The notes: generated from the sequence alone by a model not told the origin. A stretch of DNA of 64,000 nucleotides from Alphaproteobacteria bacterium (GCA_016125455.1 WGLS01000001.1:732221-796220), one strand, 5' to 3'; counted from the stretch's first letter, positions 22,848 through 31,205 are shown. Made by a program: numbers and translations.

Positions 22848-24141
22848 AGGCGGCTGGCGCAACGCCTGGCGGCTGCTCGCCCGCGCGGACCAGCGCTGGC
22901 CCGGCTTCGTTCCATGGCATACGGACGAACCGGAGGATGGCGGCCGCGACTGGTCGACATGGCTCATCCTCGGCGGCCGCGGCGCCGGCAAAACCCGCGC
23001 GGGCGCGGAATGGATCCGCTGGGTCGCCGGGCGGCGCGGCGCGGACCCGGTGCGCGTCGCCCTCGTCGCCGAGGCCTACGCCGACGCGAGGGAAGTCATG
23101 ATCGAGGGACCGTCAGGCGTCAGATCGCTCGGTGCGGCCGACGCGCGGCCGTCGTACGAGCCTTCGCGGCGCCGGCTGATCTGGCCGAACGGATCGATCG
23201 GCTATTGTTTCTCTGCGGAGGACCCGGACGGCCTGCGCGGGCATCAGTTCGACGTCGCATGGGCGGACGAGCTGTGCAAATGGCGCTATCCGGAGGAAAC
23301 CTGGAGCAACCTGCAGCTCGCGCTGCGCCTCGGCGAGCGCCCGCGCCAGACCGTCACGACGACGCCTCGGCCCATGAAGCTCCTTAAGCGAATCATGGCG
23401 AGCGGCGGAACGGTCGTGTCGCGCGCGACGACCCATGACAACGCCGCCAACCTCGCGCCGGCCTTCCTCAGCGAGATCGCCGCGGCCTATGAAGGCACGG
23501 CCCTCGGCCGTCAGGAGTTGCTCGGCGAAATCGTCGATGACGTCGCCGGCGCGCTTTGGACCTGGGACATGATCGAGGCGGCGCGGATTGCCGCAACGCC
23601 CGGCCTCGCCGCGCGGATGGACCGCGTCGTCGTCGCCGTCGACCCGCCCGCGACCGCCGGTCCAAAAGCGGATGAATGCGGCATCGTCGTCGCCGGCGTC
23701 CGCAGTGACGACCCTGCCGCAAGCCGTGAAGCCGTCGTGCTTGCGGACTGGTCGGCGGGCGGACTGTCGCCGCGCGGATGGGCCGAGCGGGCCGTCGCCG
23801 CGCTGCATGAATTCGACGCCGACCGCATTGTCGTTGAGGTGAACCAGGGCGGCGACATGGCGCAGGCTGTCATCGCCCAGGTCGATCCGGCCGCGCCGGT
23901 GCGCGCCGTTCGCGCGACCCGCGGCAAACGCCTCAGGGCCGAACCCGTGGCCGCGCTCTATGAACAGGCGCGCGTCCGCCACGCTGGCGCGTTCCCTCGG
24001 CTTGAGGACCAGATGACTTCGTTCGTCGGCGACGCGTCCTCGCCCGGCGGCCGCAGCCCCGACCGGCTCGACGCCCTCGTCTGGGCGCTGACGGATCTCA
24101 TGCTCGCGCCGTCATCGGCGCCGACAGTCAGGGGGCTCTAG
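22708..24141 (+). CDS. g2: GTA large terminase (g2)
   Basis: A 477-residue packaging ATPase/nuclease. Walker A is GGRGAGKT (about residues 89-96), Walker B is VAWADE, and the motif-III-like TTTPRP follows. The RNase-H-fold nuclease domain starts near VVVAVDPPA and has a second acidic cluster and DALVWAL at the end. In GTAs it packages random host DNA headfully. The ATG at 22708 is preferred (GAAGGA upstream); a longer frame would extend deeper into g1. All motor motifs look intact. Confidence 0.93.
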   Translation: MTTTPPEGEATPISGTTPNVSPASSTPSFDADERELLARLIREINREGGWRNAWRLLARADQRWPGFVPWHTDEPEDGGRDWSTWLILGGRGAGKTRAGAEWIRWVAGRRGADPVRVALVAEAYADAREVMIEGPSGVRSLGAADARPSYEPSRRRLIWPNGSIGYCFSAEDPDGLRGHQFDVAWADELCKWRYPEETWSNLQLALRLGERPRQTVTTTPRPMKLLKRIMASGGTVVSRATTHDNAANLAPAFLSEIAAAYEGTALGRQELLGEIVDDVAGALWTWDMIEAARIAATPGLAARMDRVVVAVDPPATAGPKADECGIVVAGVRSDDPAASREAVVLADWSAGGLSPRGWAERAVAALHEFDADRIVVEVNQGGDMAQAVIAQVDPAAPVRAVRATRGKRLRAEPVAALYEQARVRHAGAFPRLEDQMTSFVGDASSPGGRSPDRLDALVWALTDLMLAPSSAPTVRGL

Positions 24142-24340
24142 ATGACGACTCCCGAATTTCACGGCGACGCCTTCGTCCTTCGGGGCGCGCGCAAAGGGCG
24201 CGCTCTTCGTGACGAAGGTTTTGCAAGGTCCACTCAGTTCGCCTCCACCCTGAGGAGGCCATTCGTCGCAACGCCGCGCGCGGCGACGCAGCCGATGGCC
24301 GTCTCGAAGGGCGAAGGCGCGGCATCGAAAGAACAAAACC
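24142..24340. repeat. GTA spacer g2-g3 with decayed palindromic repeat
   Basis: CCTTCGTC (24170-24177) pairs with GACGAAGG (24211-24218) around an inner GCGCGC pair, and GCCTCC-accctga-GGAGGC lies near 24241-24259. CTCGAAGGGCGAAGG follows. The wording (CCTTCG, CCTGAGGAGG, CTCGAAGG) is that of a common alphaproteobacterial dispersed palindrome. A short frame spans it, but it does not look like a protein gene. Confidence 0.6.
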
Positions 24341-25513
24341 ATGCTTGACCGTCTGACTTCCCTCCTCCGTCCCGAGACCAAATCCTCCGCGACGGTCGGC
24401 CTCGCAGCAGTGACGCGGCCCGCCGGCCCGGTATGGACGCCGCGCGACTACGCCTCGCTCGCCCGCGCCGGCTATGAACGCAATGTCGTCGCCTATCGCT
24501 GCGTGCGGCTTGTGTCCGAAGCCGCGGCGTCGGCGCCCCTCGTCATCGAGGACGCCGGCGGCCAGATGGCCGACCATCCGCTAACGGAGCTGCTGCGCCG
24601 GCCGAACGCGGATGAAGCCGGGCCGACGCTGCTCGAGCGGGTCTATGGCTACCTCCAGACGGCGGGGAACGCCTACATAGAAGCGGTCAGCCTTGACGAC
24701 GGCGAAATTCGGGAGCTGCACGCCCTGCGCCCCGACCGGATGAAGCTGCGGCTCGGCGCCGACGGGTGGGTCGAAGGATACGACTACACCGTAAGCGGAC
24801 GAAGCGCTGCGTTCCGGCGCGGCGCGGACGGCTTCTCGCCGATCCTGCACCTCAAGCTTTTTCATCCCACAAACGACCACTACGGCCTGTCGCCCCTGGA
24901 GGCCGCCGCCGCGCCGGTCGATCTCCACAACGCCTCGCTCGCCTGGAACAAGGCGCTGCTTGACAACGCCGCGCGGCCTTCGGGCGCGCTCGTCTATCGC
25001 GGGCCGCAGGGCGCGGAAAATCTCACCTCGGAGCAGTTCGACCGCCTCAAGGCGGAGCTCTCCGACGCCTATTCGGGACCGACGAACGCAGGACGCCCCC
25101 TCCTCCTCGACGGCGGTCTCGACTGGAAGTCCATGTCGTTCACCCCCAGCGACATGGACTTCCAGGAAGCCAAGAATTCCGCGGCGCGCGAGATCGCGCT
25201 CGCCTTCGGCGTGCCGCCGATGCTGCTCGGCATTCCTGGCGACAATACGTATTCGAATTACCGTGAAGCGAATCTCGCCTTCTGGAAGCAGACGATCCTG
25301 CCGCTCGTGAAGAAAACGGCGGCGAGCCTGTCGAACTGGCTGGGGCCCCGCTTCGACGCGGCGCGCATCGCCTGCGACGTTGGCGCGATAGAGGCGCTCG
25401 CGGCGGAGCGGGACGCCGCGTGGGCGCGCATCACGGCCGCCGATTTCCTGAGCGACGACGAAAAACGCCGACTTGTCGGGATGCCGCCGCTGGAGGAGCT
25501 GCGCGATGCTTGA
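24341..25513 (+). CDS. g3: GTA portal protein (g3, HK97 family)
   Basis: A 390-residue HK97-type portal, the dodecameric DNA channel at the capsid vertex. Typical stretches: VAYRCVRLVSEAAASAPL, NPYLERV-like TLLERVYGYLQTAGNAYIE, HLKLFHPTNDHYGLSPLEAA, GVPPMLLGIPGDNTYSNYRE and the C-terminal FLSDDEKRRLVGMPPLEE. Full length for the family. The ORF ends CTTGA overlapping the ATG of g3.5. Confidence 0.93.
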   Translation: MLDRLTSLLRPETKSSATVGLAAVTRPAGPVWTPRDYASLARAGYERNVVAYRCVRLVSEAAASAPLVIEDAGGQMADHPLTELLRRPNADEAGPTLLERVYGYLQTAGNAYIEAVSLDDGEIRELHALRPDRMKLRLGADGWVEGYDYTVSGRSAAFRRGADGFSPILHLKLFHPTNDHYGLSPLEAAAAPVDLHNASLAWNKALLDNAARPSGALVYRGPQGAENLTSEQFDRLKAELSDAYSGPTNAGRPLLLDGGLDWKSMSFTPSDMDFQEAKNSAAREIALAFGVPPMLLGIPGDNTYSNYREANLAFWKQTILPLVKKTAASLSNWLGPRFDAARIACDVGAIEALAAERDAAWARITAADFLSDDEKRRLVGMPPLEELRDA

Positions 25514-25779
25514 TTCAGGGTCCGGCGCGATGTCGCTCGACAGGTTCGGGCGCGGCGAAGTGCGCCTCACGGTCGCCATCGGCGCCGCGGTCGTCGTGCA
25601 GACGGCCCTCGGCCTGATCTGGGCCGGCGGCGCGGCTGTCGCAGCTTGAACGGCGCGCCGACGCAACGACGGCGCTGCTGGAGCGCGCCGCCCGGCTTGA
25701 GGCGCGGATGGACGCGCTCGGCGAGGGCCTCAACCGCATTGAAACGAAACTCGATCGTGATACGGAGGAAAAGCAATGA
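25506..25779 (+). pseudogene. g3.5: GTA g3.5 small membrane/coiled-coil protein, frameshifted
   Basis: ATG 25506 overlaps the portal stop (ATGCTTGA). The first frame gives a short arm and one helix (VRLTVAIGAAVVVQTALGLIWAGGAA), then stops at 25649 after 47 residues. One base over, from about 25636, an open frame reads RLSQLERRADATTALLERAA and on through a heptad-like helix to TEEKQ, and ends in TGA at 25777-25779 overlapping the g4 start (ATGA). Small TM plus coiled-coil proteins of exactly this build sit between g3 and g4 in other GTAs. A single extra base near 25626-25635 explains the break. Real mutation, assembly error and recoding cannot be told apart here. Confidence 0.75.
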
Positions 25780-26249
25780 CCCGGATCGCCCGCATCGAAG
25801 GATATGCCGCGGTCTACGGCGCGCCCGACCTTTCCGGCGACATCATCGCGCCGGGCGCCTTTCGCGGCGCCGCGCCGGCTGCGGTGCGGATGCTATACCA
25901 GCATGCCGCAGACGCGCCGATCGGCCGGTGGACAGGGTTCGAGGAACGCCCGCGCGGCCTTTACGCGTGGGGCGAGATTGACCTGGTCGGGCCGCGCCAG
26001 GCGGAAATTCACGGCCTGCTGCGCGCGGGGGCGCTCGACGGGCTGTCGGTGGGCTATCGCACGGCCCGCGCGCGGCGCGCGCCGGGCGGGCGGAAAATTC
26101 TCGAGGCGGAGCTTTGGGAGGTTTCCGTCGTTACGTTTCCGATGGCCCGCGGCGCCCGGATCGCCGCTGTCGGTCCGGCAATTGCGCCCGACGAGGCGGA
26201 CGCCGCCATCACGATGATCCGGCGAGCTCGCGACGCAATAGTCGCCTGA
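25776..26249 (+). CDS. g4: GTA prohead protease (g4, HK97 family)
   Basis: A 157-residue serine protease (S78-like) that trims the capsid protein's N-terminal domain during head maturation. The catalytic His is in MLYQHA and Ser in LDGLSVGYR; EVSVVTFPMA follows as in the family. Length is that of GTA proteases (shorter than phage HK97 gp4). Start overlaps the end of g3.5 (ATGA). Confidence 0.9.
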   Translation: MTRIARIEGYAAVYGAPDLSGDIIAPGAFRGAAPAAVRMLYQHAADAPIGRWTGFEERPRGLYAWGEIDLVGPRQAEIHGLLRAGALDGLSVGYRTARARRAPGGRKILEAELWEVSVVTFPMARGARIAAVGPAIAPDEADAAITMIRRARDAIVA

Positions 26250-26290
26250 CCGCCCATCGCTTCGACGCCGCATCAGTAAGGAGTAAAAAG

Positions 26291-27547
26291 ATGCACACGA
26301 ATGAAACAGTGAATGCCCCCGAAACGCGCGCCGCGCCCGCCGGCGCGGAGATCAAGGCCGCGATGACCGACTTTCTCGGCGCCTTCGAGGCGTTCAAGGA
26401 CGCGAACGACCGGCGCCTCGCCGAACTGGAATCAAGAAACTTCGAGGACGCGATCTTGGTCGAGAAGGTCGAGCGGATCAACGCCGCGCTGACCGAGCAG
26501 AAGTCGGCGATCGACCGGCTGGCGCTAGATGCCCGCCGGCCGGCGCTCGGCCGCGCGGCGGCCCCGGTGGACGAACGCAAGGCCGCATTCCTTGACTATA
26601 TGCGATCCGGCGACGCCAGATCCTTTGACGCAAGGTCGCTCGAAGCGAAGTCGCTCTCGATCGGCGCGCCGGCGGAGGGCGGCTATCTCGCGCCGGAGGA
26701 AACCGCGGCGGCTGTCGCTGCGGCGGTGCGCGACGCCTCGCCGATGCGCCAGATCGCGAGCGTGCGGGAAATCGGCGCCAATGTGTTCCGCAAGCCGACG
26801 AGCCTTGGCGGGTTGGTCGCGAGCTGGGTCGGCGAGACCGCCGCGCGCGACGCAACCGCGACCCCGACCCTGCAGGCGATCGACTTCGCAACCGCCGAGC
26901 TCTACGCCATGCCGGCCGCGACCCAGGCGCTGCTCGACGACGCCGTCGTCGACGTGGAGCAGTGGCTCGCCGACGAGGTGCAGGCCGAATTCGCCGCCCA
27001 GGAGACGACCGCATTCGTCTCCGGCAACGGATCGAACAAGCCGACCGGCTTTCTGCATCCGACCAAGGTCGCCGAAGCCTCCCGCGACGTCGACGAGATC
27101 GGCTATGTGGCGACCGGCGCCGATGGCGCTTTCCCCACGGACGATCCGGCCGACATCCTCCTTGACCTGATCTACGCGCCGAAGCAGGCCTACCGCGCCA
27201 ATGGCCGGTTCGCGATGAACAAGGGCGTCGTCGCGAGCGTGCGAAAGTTCAAGGACGCGGACGGCAACTATATCTGGCAGCCCGCGCTGGAAGCTGGCCG
27301 CGCCTCCACCCTGCTCGGCTATCCGGTGACGGAGATCGAGGACATGCCGGCGATTTCGTCCGGCTCGTTCTCCATCGCGTTCGGGGACTTCCGTCGCGGC
27401 TATCTCATCGTCGACCGCCAGGGGCTGCAGGTCCTGCGCGATCCGTACACGGCTAAACCATACGTGCTGTTCTATACGACGAAGCGCGTCGGCGGCGGCG
27501 TGCAGGACTATGACGCGATCAAGCTCCTGCGGTTCGCGGCCAGCTAA
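26291..27547 (+). CDS. g5: GTA major capsid protein (g5, HK97 fold)
   Basis: A 418-residue protein. Residues 1 to about 105 form the helical delta/scaffold domain rich in charged heptads, removed by the g4 protease. The HK97-fold coat follows: SIGAPAEGGYLAPEE, the N-arm, VGETAARDATATPTL, the A-domain and the C-terminal VGGGVQDYDAIKLLRF. A strong Shine-Dalgarno (TAAGGAG) and 41-bp spacing from g4 fit the high expression needed. A stable hairpin follows the gene. Confidence 0.95.
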   Translation: MHTNETVNAPETRAAPAGAEIKAAMTDFLGAFEAFKDANDRRLAELESRNFEDAILVEKVERINAALTEQKSAIDRLALDARRPALGRAAAPVDERKAAFLDYMRSGDARSFDARSLEAKSLSIGAPAEGGYLAPEETAAAVAAAVRDASPMRQIASVREIGANVFRKPTSLGGLVASWVGETAARDATATPTLQAIDFATAELYAMPAATQALLDDAVVDVEQWLADEVQAEFAAQETTAFVSGNGSNKPTGFLHPTKVAEASRDVDEIGYVATGADGAFPTDDPADILLDLIYAPKQAYRANGRFAMNKGVVASVRKFKDADGNYIWQPALEAGRASTLLGYPVTEIEDMPAISSGSFSIAFGDFRRGYLIVDRQGLQVLRDPYTAKPYVLFYTTKRVGGGVQDYDAIKLLRFAAS

Positions 27548-27555
27548 GGCGCGGC

Positions 27556-27614
27556 GGCGCGCTTCGTCGTTCGGAACGCGGATCTCCGATCCGCGCCTCT
27601 GGACGAAGCGCGCC
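27556..27614. repeat. Nested hairpin downstream of the capsid gene
   Basis: The outer arms GGCGCGCTTCGTC (27556-27568) and GACGAAGCGCGCC (27602-27614) are perfect. Inside them CGCGGATC-TCC-GATCCGCG (27577-27595) forms a second stem. No T-tract follows, so it is not a simple terminator. It may protect the 3' end of capsid mRNA, and it shares the CGCTTCGTC motif with the other GTA spacers. Confidence 0.7.
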
Positions 27615-27652
27615 GACGGAAACGGAATTAACAGGACAGGGAGCGTTGCGTT

Positions 27653-28207
27653 ATGTCCCTCCAATTACTGACTCCGCCGGCGGCTGAGCCGGTCTCCGTC
27701 GCGGAGCTGAAGGCGCACCTGCGCGTCGACGGTCCGGACGAGGATGCGCTGGTCGCCGGCCTCGGGGTCGCCGCGCGCCAGGCGATCGAGGCGCGGTTCG
27801 GCGTCGCGATGCTGGCGCAGGGCTGGCGGCTGTCGCTTGACGCGCCCGTCAGTTCTCTAATTGAACTGCCGATCGGCCCGGTTTCCGCCATCGGACCGGT
27901 CGTGCGGCAAACGGCGGCAGGCGAAGAAACAATTGATACGGACGACTATAACGTCCGGCTCGGCGATGCGGCGCGCGTCGCGTTCCGCGCGGCCCTGACG
28001 CCCGCCCGGCGCTTTGGCGCGGTCGCGATCGACTTCACCGCCGGTTACGCCAACGCCGACGCGACGCCAGCGCCGATGAAGCTCGCGGTGAAGGCGCTTG
28101 CGGCGCACTACTACGAGTTTCGCGAGGCGGCGGGCGTCGACCGTTTCCACACCTCGCCGGAAAGCCTCAACGCGCTGATGGCGCCGTGGCGGAGGCTGCG
28201 CACATGA
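27653..28207 (+). CDS. g6: GTA head-tail connector (g6)
   Basis: A 184-residue adaptor of the phage gp6/gp15 connector type. The helical N-terminus (VSVAELKAHLRVDGPDEDALVAGLGVAARQAIEARFG) and the beta segment LPIGPVSAIGPVV are family features. It sits below the portal and starts the neck. Starts with ATG behind GGGAG. Its stop overlaps the start of g7 (ATGA). Confidence 0.88.
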   Translation: MSLQLLTPPAAEPVSVAELKAHLRVDGPDEDALVAGLGVAARQAIEARFGVAMLAQGWRLSLDAPVSSLIELPIGPVSAIGPVVRQTAAGEETIDTDDYNVRLGDAARVAFRAALTPARRFGAVAIDFTAGYANADATPAPMKLAVKALAAHYYEFREAAGVDRFHTSPESLNALMAPWRRLRT

Positions 28208-28521
28208 TCGGCAATCTGCGTAACCGGATCGAGCTTCTGGCGGCGAGCCGGACCGTTGACGCCGGCGGCGGCGCGGCGGTCGGCTATGGCGTCGCGGCGT
28301 CAATGTGGGCGCGCGTGGAGCGTTTGCCTTCAACGACCGGCCTTGCCGGCGATCGAAACGTCCGCCTGCGGCGGGCCGCCGCCTCGATCCGTCGGCGCGC
28401 GGACCTCGCGCCCGGCGACCGCTTCCGCTTCGACGGCGTCGATTACGAGATCATGTCGATCGAGGACGACGCGGCGGATCGCCACCGCGTCCTCCTGATC
28501 GGCGAGGAGGCGGCGCCATGA
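28204..28521 (+). CDS. g7: GTA head-closure/stopper protein (g7)
   Basis: A 105-residue small beta-barrel head-tail joining protein (phage SPP1 gp16/HK97 gp7 type): MIGNLRNRIELLAASRTVDAGG, then WARVERL and LAPGDRFRFDGVDYEIMSIEDD. It overlaps both neighbours by ATGA, so it is part of one coupled translation unit g6-g7-g8. Confidence 0.86.
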   Translation: MIGNLRNRIELLAASRTVDAGGGAAVGYGVAASMWARVERLPSTTGLAGDRNVRLRRAAASIRRRADLAPGDRFRFDGVDYEIMSIEDDAADRHRVLLIGEEAAP

Positions 28522-28928
28522 GCGATCTCGGCTGGATCCTCCAGACGGCGGTGCACGCGCGCCTCGCCGCCGACGACGGCGTAAAGGCGATCCTCGGCGA
28601 CCCGCCGCGCATCCACGACATCGCGCCGGAAGCGCCGGAGTTTCCCTTCGCGAGCTATGGCGAATGGCGAACTGCGGGCCTTGCCGGCGCGCCCGGCCAT
28701 CTGGAGCACGACATCCGCATCAGGATTTTCTCCCGATATGCCGGCCGGCGCGAGACGCGGGACGCCATGGCCGCGCTGCATGACGCATTGCAGGACGCGC
28801 CGCTCGACCTGTCCGGGCGTCGTCTCGTCTCCATGCGGTTCGTGTTCTCCGACGTCTTCCTGCGCGCCGATGGGCGCACGTGGAACGGCGTCATGCGGTT
28901 TCGCGCAGTGGACGCGCCGGCGCCATGA
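28518..28928 (+). CDS. g8: GTA tail terminator (g8, DUF3168)
   Basis: A 136-residue DUF3168 protein. LQTAVHARLAADDGVKAILGDPPRIHD and PFASYGEW are signature stretches, followed by HDIRIRIFSRYAGR and FRAVDAP. It caps the tail tube and joins it to the neck. Start overlaps g7's stop. Confidence 0.88.
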   Translation: MSDLGWILQTAVHARLAADDGVKAILGDPPRIHDIAPEAPEFPFASYGEWRTAGLAGAPGHLEHDIRIRIFSRYAGRRETRDAMAALHDALQDAPLDLSGRRLVSMRFVFSDVFLRADGRTWNGVMRFRAVDAPAP

Positions 28929-29034
28929 CGCAGCGCCCTGGCGGTCCGCTTCGTCCTTCCGGACGTCGCCTGCGGCGGCGCCTCGCGGGGAAGGGGCGGA
29001 GGCAATCAAAAGACATCAGTAAAAGGAGCAACAT
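28929..29034. repeat. GTA spacer g8-g9 with repeat motif
   Basis: 106 bases without a gene. It holds CGCTTCGTCCTTCCGG, the motif also present in the g2-g3 and g5-g6 spacers, and ends in AAAAGGAGCAACAT, a strong ribosome-binding site for the tail-tube gene. Confidence 0.55.
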
Positions 29035-29451
29035 ATGCCAGCCCATCGCGGCCTCGATATCCTCTTGAAGCTTGGCGACGGCGGCGCGCCCGAAACGTAT
29101 TCCGCCGTCGCGGGCCTGCGCGTCGCATCCCTGTCGCTGAACGCGGAAACCGTCGACGCGACGAGCGCGACAAGTCCTGGCCGCTGGCGCGAATTGCTCG
29201 CGGGCGCGGGCGTGCGCGCGGCGAGCGTCTCCGGCGCGGGCGTCTTTGTCGACGACGCCGTCGCGAGCGCAGTGCGGGCGCTGTTCTTTGGCGACGCGAA
29301 CCGCAACTGGCGCCTGGAAATTCCCGGCCTTGGCGCAATCACCGGCGCGTTCGCGCTGACGAACCTCGACTACGCCGGCGAATACGATGGCGAAGCGACG
29401 GTGTCCCTGTCGCTCGCCTCGGCCGGCGCGCTCGCCTTCGAAGCGGCATGA
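29035..29451 (+). CDS. g9: GTA major tail (tube) protein (g9)
   Basis: A 138-residue TP901-1-type major tail protein forming the tail tube. GLDILLKLGDG, LSLNAETVDATSATSPGRWRELLAG, FGDANRNWRLEIPGLGAITGAF and GEYDGEATVSLSLASAG are characteristic. A strong AAAAGGAG site precedes it, as expected for a high-copy protein. Confidence 0.9.
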   Translation: MPAHRGLDILLKLGDGGAPETYSAVAGLRVASLSLNAETVDATSATSPGRWRELLAGAGVRAASVSGAGVFVDDAVASAVRALFFGDANRNWRLEIPGLGAITGAFALTNLDYAGEYDGEATVSLSLASAGALAFEAA

Positions 29452-29462
29452 GGGAGCTTGTC

Positions 29463-29855
29463 ATGACGCCCACGAATGAATGCGCCCCTTTCCGGCCGGA
29501 TGAGGCGAGCCTCCTGATTGATGGCGCCCCCCACCGCCTGCGGCTCACCCTCGGCGCGCTGGCGGAGATCGAGGCGGCGTTCGGCGGCGGCCTCGACGCC
29601 ATGTCGGCGCGCCTTAAGCGACCGGCGGCGGGGGACATGCTGACGATCCTCGCGGCGCTGCTGCGCGGCGGCGGCTCGCCACTGTCACGCGAGGCGCTCG
29701 CCGCCAGCGACGTCGATCTCGCCGCCGCCGCCCAGGCGATCGCCGCCGCGTTCGCCGCCCTGTCCGGGAGCGACGCGCCGCGGGGAAAGCCGCAACGGGC
29801 GGAGACGCACGCGGCGGGGTCGGCGTCGTCGCCCGGTGGTACGTCTGCGCCGTGA
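29463..29855 (+). CDS. g10: GTA family tail chaperone-like protein (g10)
   Basis: About 130 residues of the 'gene transfer agent family protein' type: LLIDGAPHRLRLTLGALAEIEAAFGG, a helix with LTILAALLRGGG, then an alanine-rich helix and a disordered Pro/Ser-rich tail. It corresponds in position to phage tail assembly chaperones. The ATG at 29463 has AGGGAG in front; an earlier ATG at 29448 overlapping the g9 stop is also possible. Confidence 0.82.
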   Translation: MTPTNECAPFRPDEASLLIDGAPHRLRLTLGALAEIEAAFGGGLDAMSARLKRPAAGDMLTILAALLRGGGSPLSREALAASDVDLAAAAQAIAAAFAALSGSDAPRGKPQRAETHAAGSASSPGGTSAP

Positions 29856-30010
29856 CGGAGTTTCGCCTCGCCCCGTCCGAAGCCTGGGCCCTCGGCCTTG
29901 CCGAATGGCGCTGGCTTCTCGAAGCCCGCGAGTCAGTTGCCGGCCTTGCGCCGCTGCGCGCCGCTGAGCTTCGTCGCCTCATGCAGCAATATCCGGATAA
30001 AGAACAATGA
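29852..30010 (+). CDS. g10.1: GTA g10.1 small tail assembly protein
   Basis: A 52-residue protein beginning with GTG that overlaps the g10 stop (GTGA), and ending at TGA overlapping the g11 ATG (ATGA). It reads MTEFRLAPSEAWALGLAEWRWL, then LAPLRAAELRRLMQQYP, the pattern of the phage tail assembly chaperone (g10.1) found between g10 and g11 in RcGTA-like clusters. Too short to be obvious, but framed on both sides by coupled genes. Confidence 0.85.
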   Translation: MTEFRLAPSEAWALGLAEWRWLLEARESVAGLAPLRAAELRRLMQQYPDKEQ

Positions 30011-30570
30011 CAGTGAAAATTGGCGTCGACGCCAGCGAGTTTTCCGCCGCCCTCGGCGACGCGGGAGCCGAGTTCGAGCGCATCGCGACCGAGCGCCTCG
30101 CGCCCGCAGCCCTCATCGTCGAGGACGCCTTCGCAGACGCAGCAAGAGCCATCGAGCGCGAGCTCGCGCGCGCTGCGCGCACCGGCGAGATTTCCCTGAA
30201 GCGGCTCGGGCGGGCGATCGTCACGAACCTCACCTCGAACCTCGCGGACAGTCTCGTCCGCAGGCCGATCGAAACCCTGCTGACCTCGGCGCTGACGGGC
30301 GGCGCATCGAGCGCCATTTCCGGCGCCATTTCTGGCGGAAGGGCTGACGGCGGCCTTGTTGCGCCGGGTCAGTCGTTCCTGGTCGGCGAACGCGGGCCGG
30401 AGATTTTCACGCCGGGCGCCGCGGGGCGCATCCGCCACGCGGGGGCGGCGCCGGTGAACGTCTCGATCATGCTGCCCGGCGTGACCGACGCGGCGAGCTT
30501 CCGCGCCTCGGAATCGCAAATCGCCGCCGGCCTCGCCCGCGCCCTCGCAAGGGGAGAGCGCAACCGATGA
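30007..30570 (+). CDS. g11: GTA short tail tape measure protein (g11)
   Basis: A 187-residue protein. The helical N-terminal half (EFSAALGDAGAEFERIATERLA, FADAARAIERELARA) is followed by a glycine-rich turn (GGRADGGLVAPGQSFLVGERGPEIFTPG) that marks the C-terminal part of tape measure proteins. It is far shorter than phage tape measures, as in other GTAs, whose tails are correspondingly short. Confidence 0.88.
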   Translation: MTVKIGVDASEFSAALGDAGAEFERIATERLAPAALIVEDAFADAARAIERELARAARTGEISLKRLGRAIVTNLTSNLADSLVRRPIETLLTSALTGGASSAISGAISGGRADGGLVAPGQSFLVGERGPEIFTPGAAGRIRHAGAAPVNVSIMLPGVTDAASFRASESQIAAGLARALARGERNR

Positions 30571-31205
30571 GCGGCTTTCACGAAGTTCTCTTCCCCCTCG
30601 ACATTTCGCTTAACGCCGAGGGCGGACCAACCCGTCGGACGGACATCGTCACCCTTGCCTCCGGCCGGGAGGAGCGCAACAGCCCCTGGGCCGGATCGCG
30701 CCGCAGCTACAACGCAGGCTATGGCGTCAGGTCGCTTGCCGATATCGAGACGATCGTCGCCTTCTTCGAGGCGCGCCACGGCAGGCTCTATGGCTTCCGC
30801 TTCCGCGACCCGTTCGACCACGCCTCGGTTCCGCCAGGGGCCGCGGCGGGAACGCCGCCCGCGGCAAGCGACCAGCCGATCGGGACGGGCGACGGCGAGA
30901 CGACCGTCTTTCAACTGACGAAACGCTACGCCAGCGGCGGCCACGCCTATGTCCGCCCAATCGCCAAGCCGGTGGCGGGCAGCGTCCTGCTCGCCATCGA
31001 CGGCGCGCCGACGACGGCATTCTCCCTAGACGAGACGACCGGGAACGTAACTTTCGACGCCGCGCCGGCGGCGGGGGCCGACATTGCCGCGGGATTCCTG
31101 TTCGACACGCCGGTGCGGTTCGATACCGACAGCCTGCGGATCAATCTCGCGGCCTTCGCGGCCGGCGACATCCCGTCCGCGCCGCTTATCGAGGTGGCGC
31201 CATGA
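30567..31205 (+). CDS. g12: GTA distal tail protein (g12, DUF2460)
   Basis: A 212-residue DUF2460 protein. FHEVLFPLDISLNAEGGPTRRTDIVTL, GREERNSPWAGSRRSYNAGYGVRSL and FEARHGRLYGFRFRDPFDH are diagnostic. It forms the ring that joins the tail tube to the baseplate (Dit-like). ATGA overlaps at both ends. Confidence 0.92.
   Translation: MSGFHEVLFPLDISLNAEGGPTRRTDIVTLASGREERNSPWAGSRRSYNAGYGVRSLADIETIVAFFEARHGRLYGFRFRDPFDHASVPPGAAAGTPPAASDQPIGTGDGETTVFQLTKRYASGGHAYVRPIAKPVAGSVLLAIDGAPTTAFSLDETTGNVTFDAAPAAGADIAAGFLFDTPVRFDTDSLRINLAAFAAGDIPSAPLIEVAP

Noticed and set aside
24142..24348. 68-codon frame between GTA g2 and g3
   Set aside because: It runs through a hairpin-rich repeat, has no ribosome-binding site beyond the g2 stop, and matches no GTA gene.
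25636..25779. Independent small gene for the coiled-coil half of g3.5
   Set aside because: No start codon with a ribosome-binding site lies at its beginning; it reads as the continuation of the frame before it.
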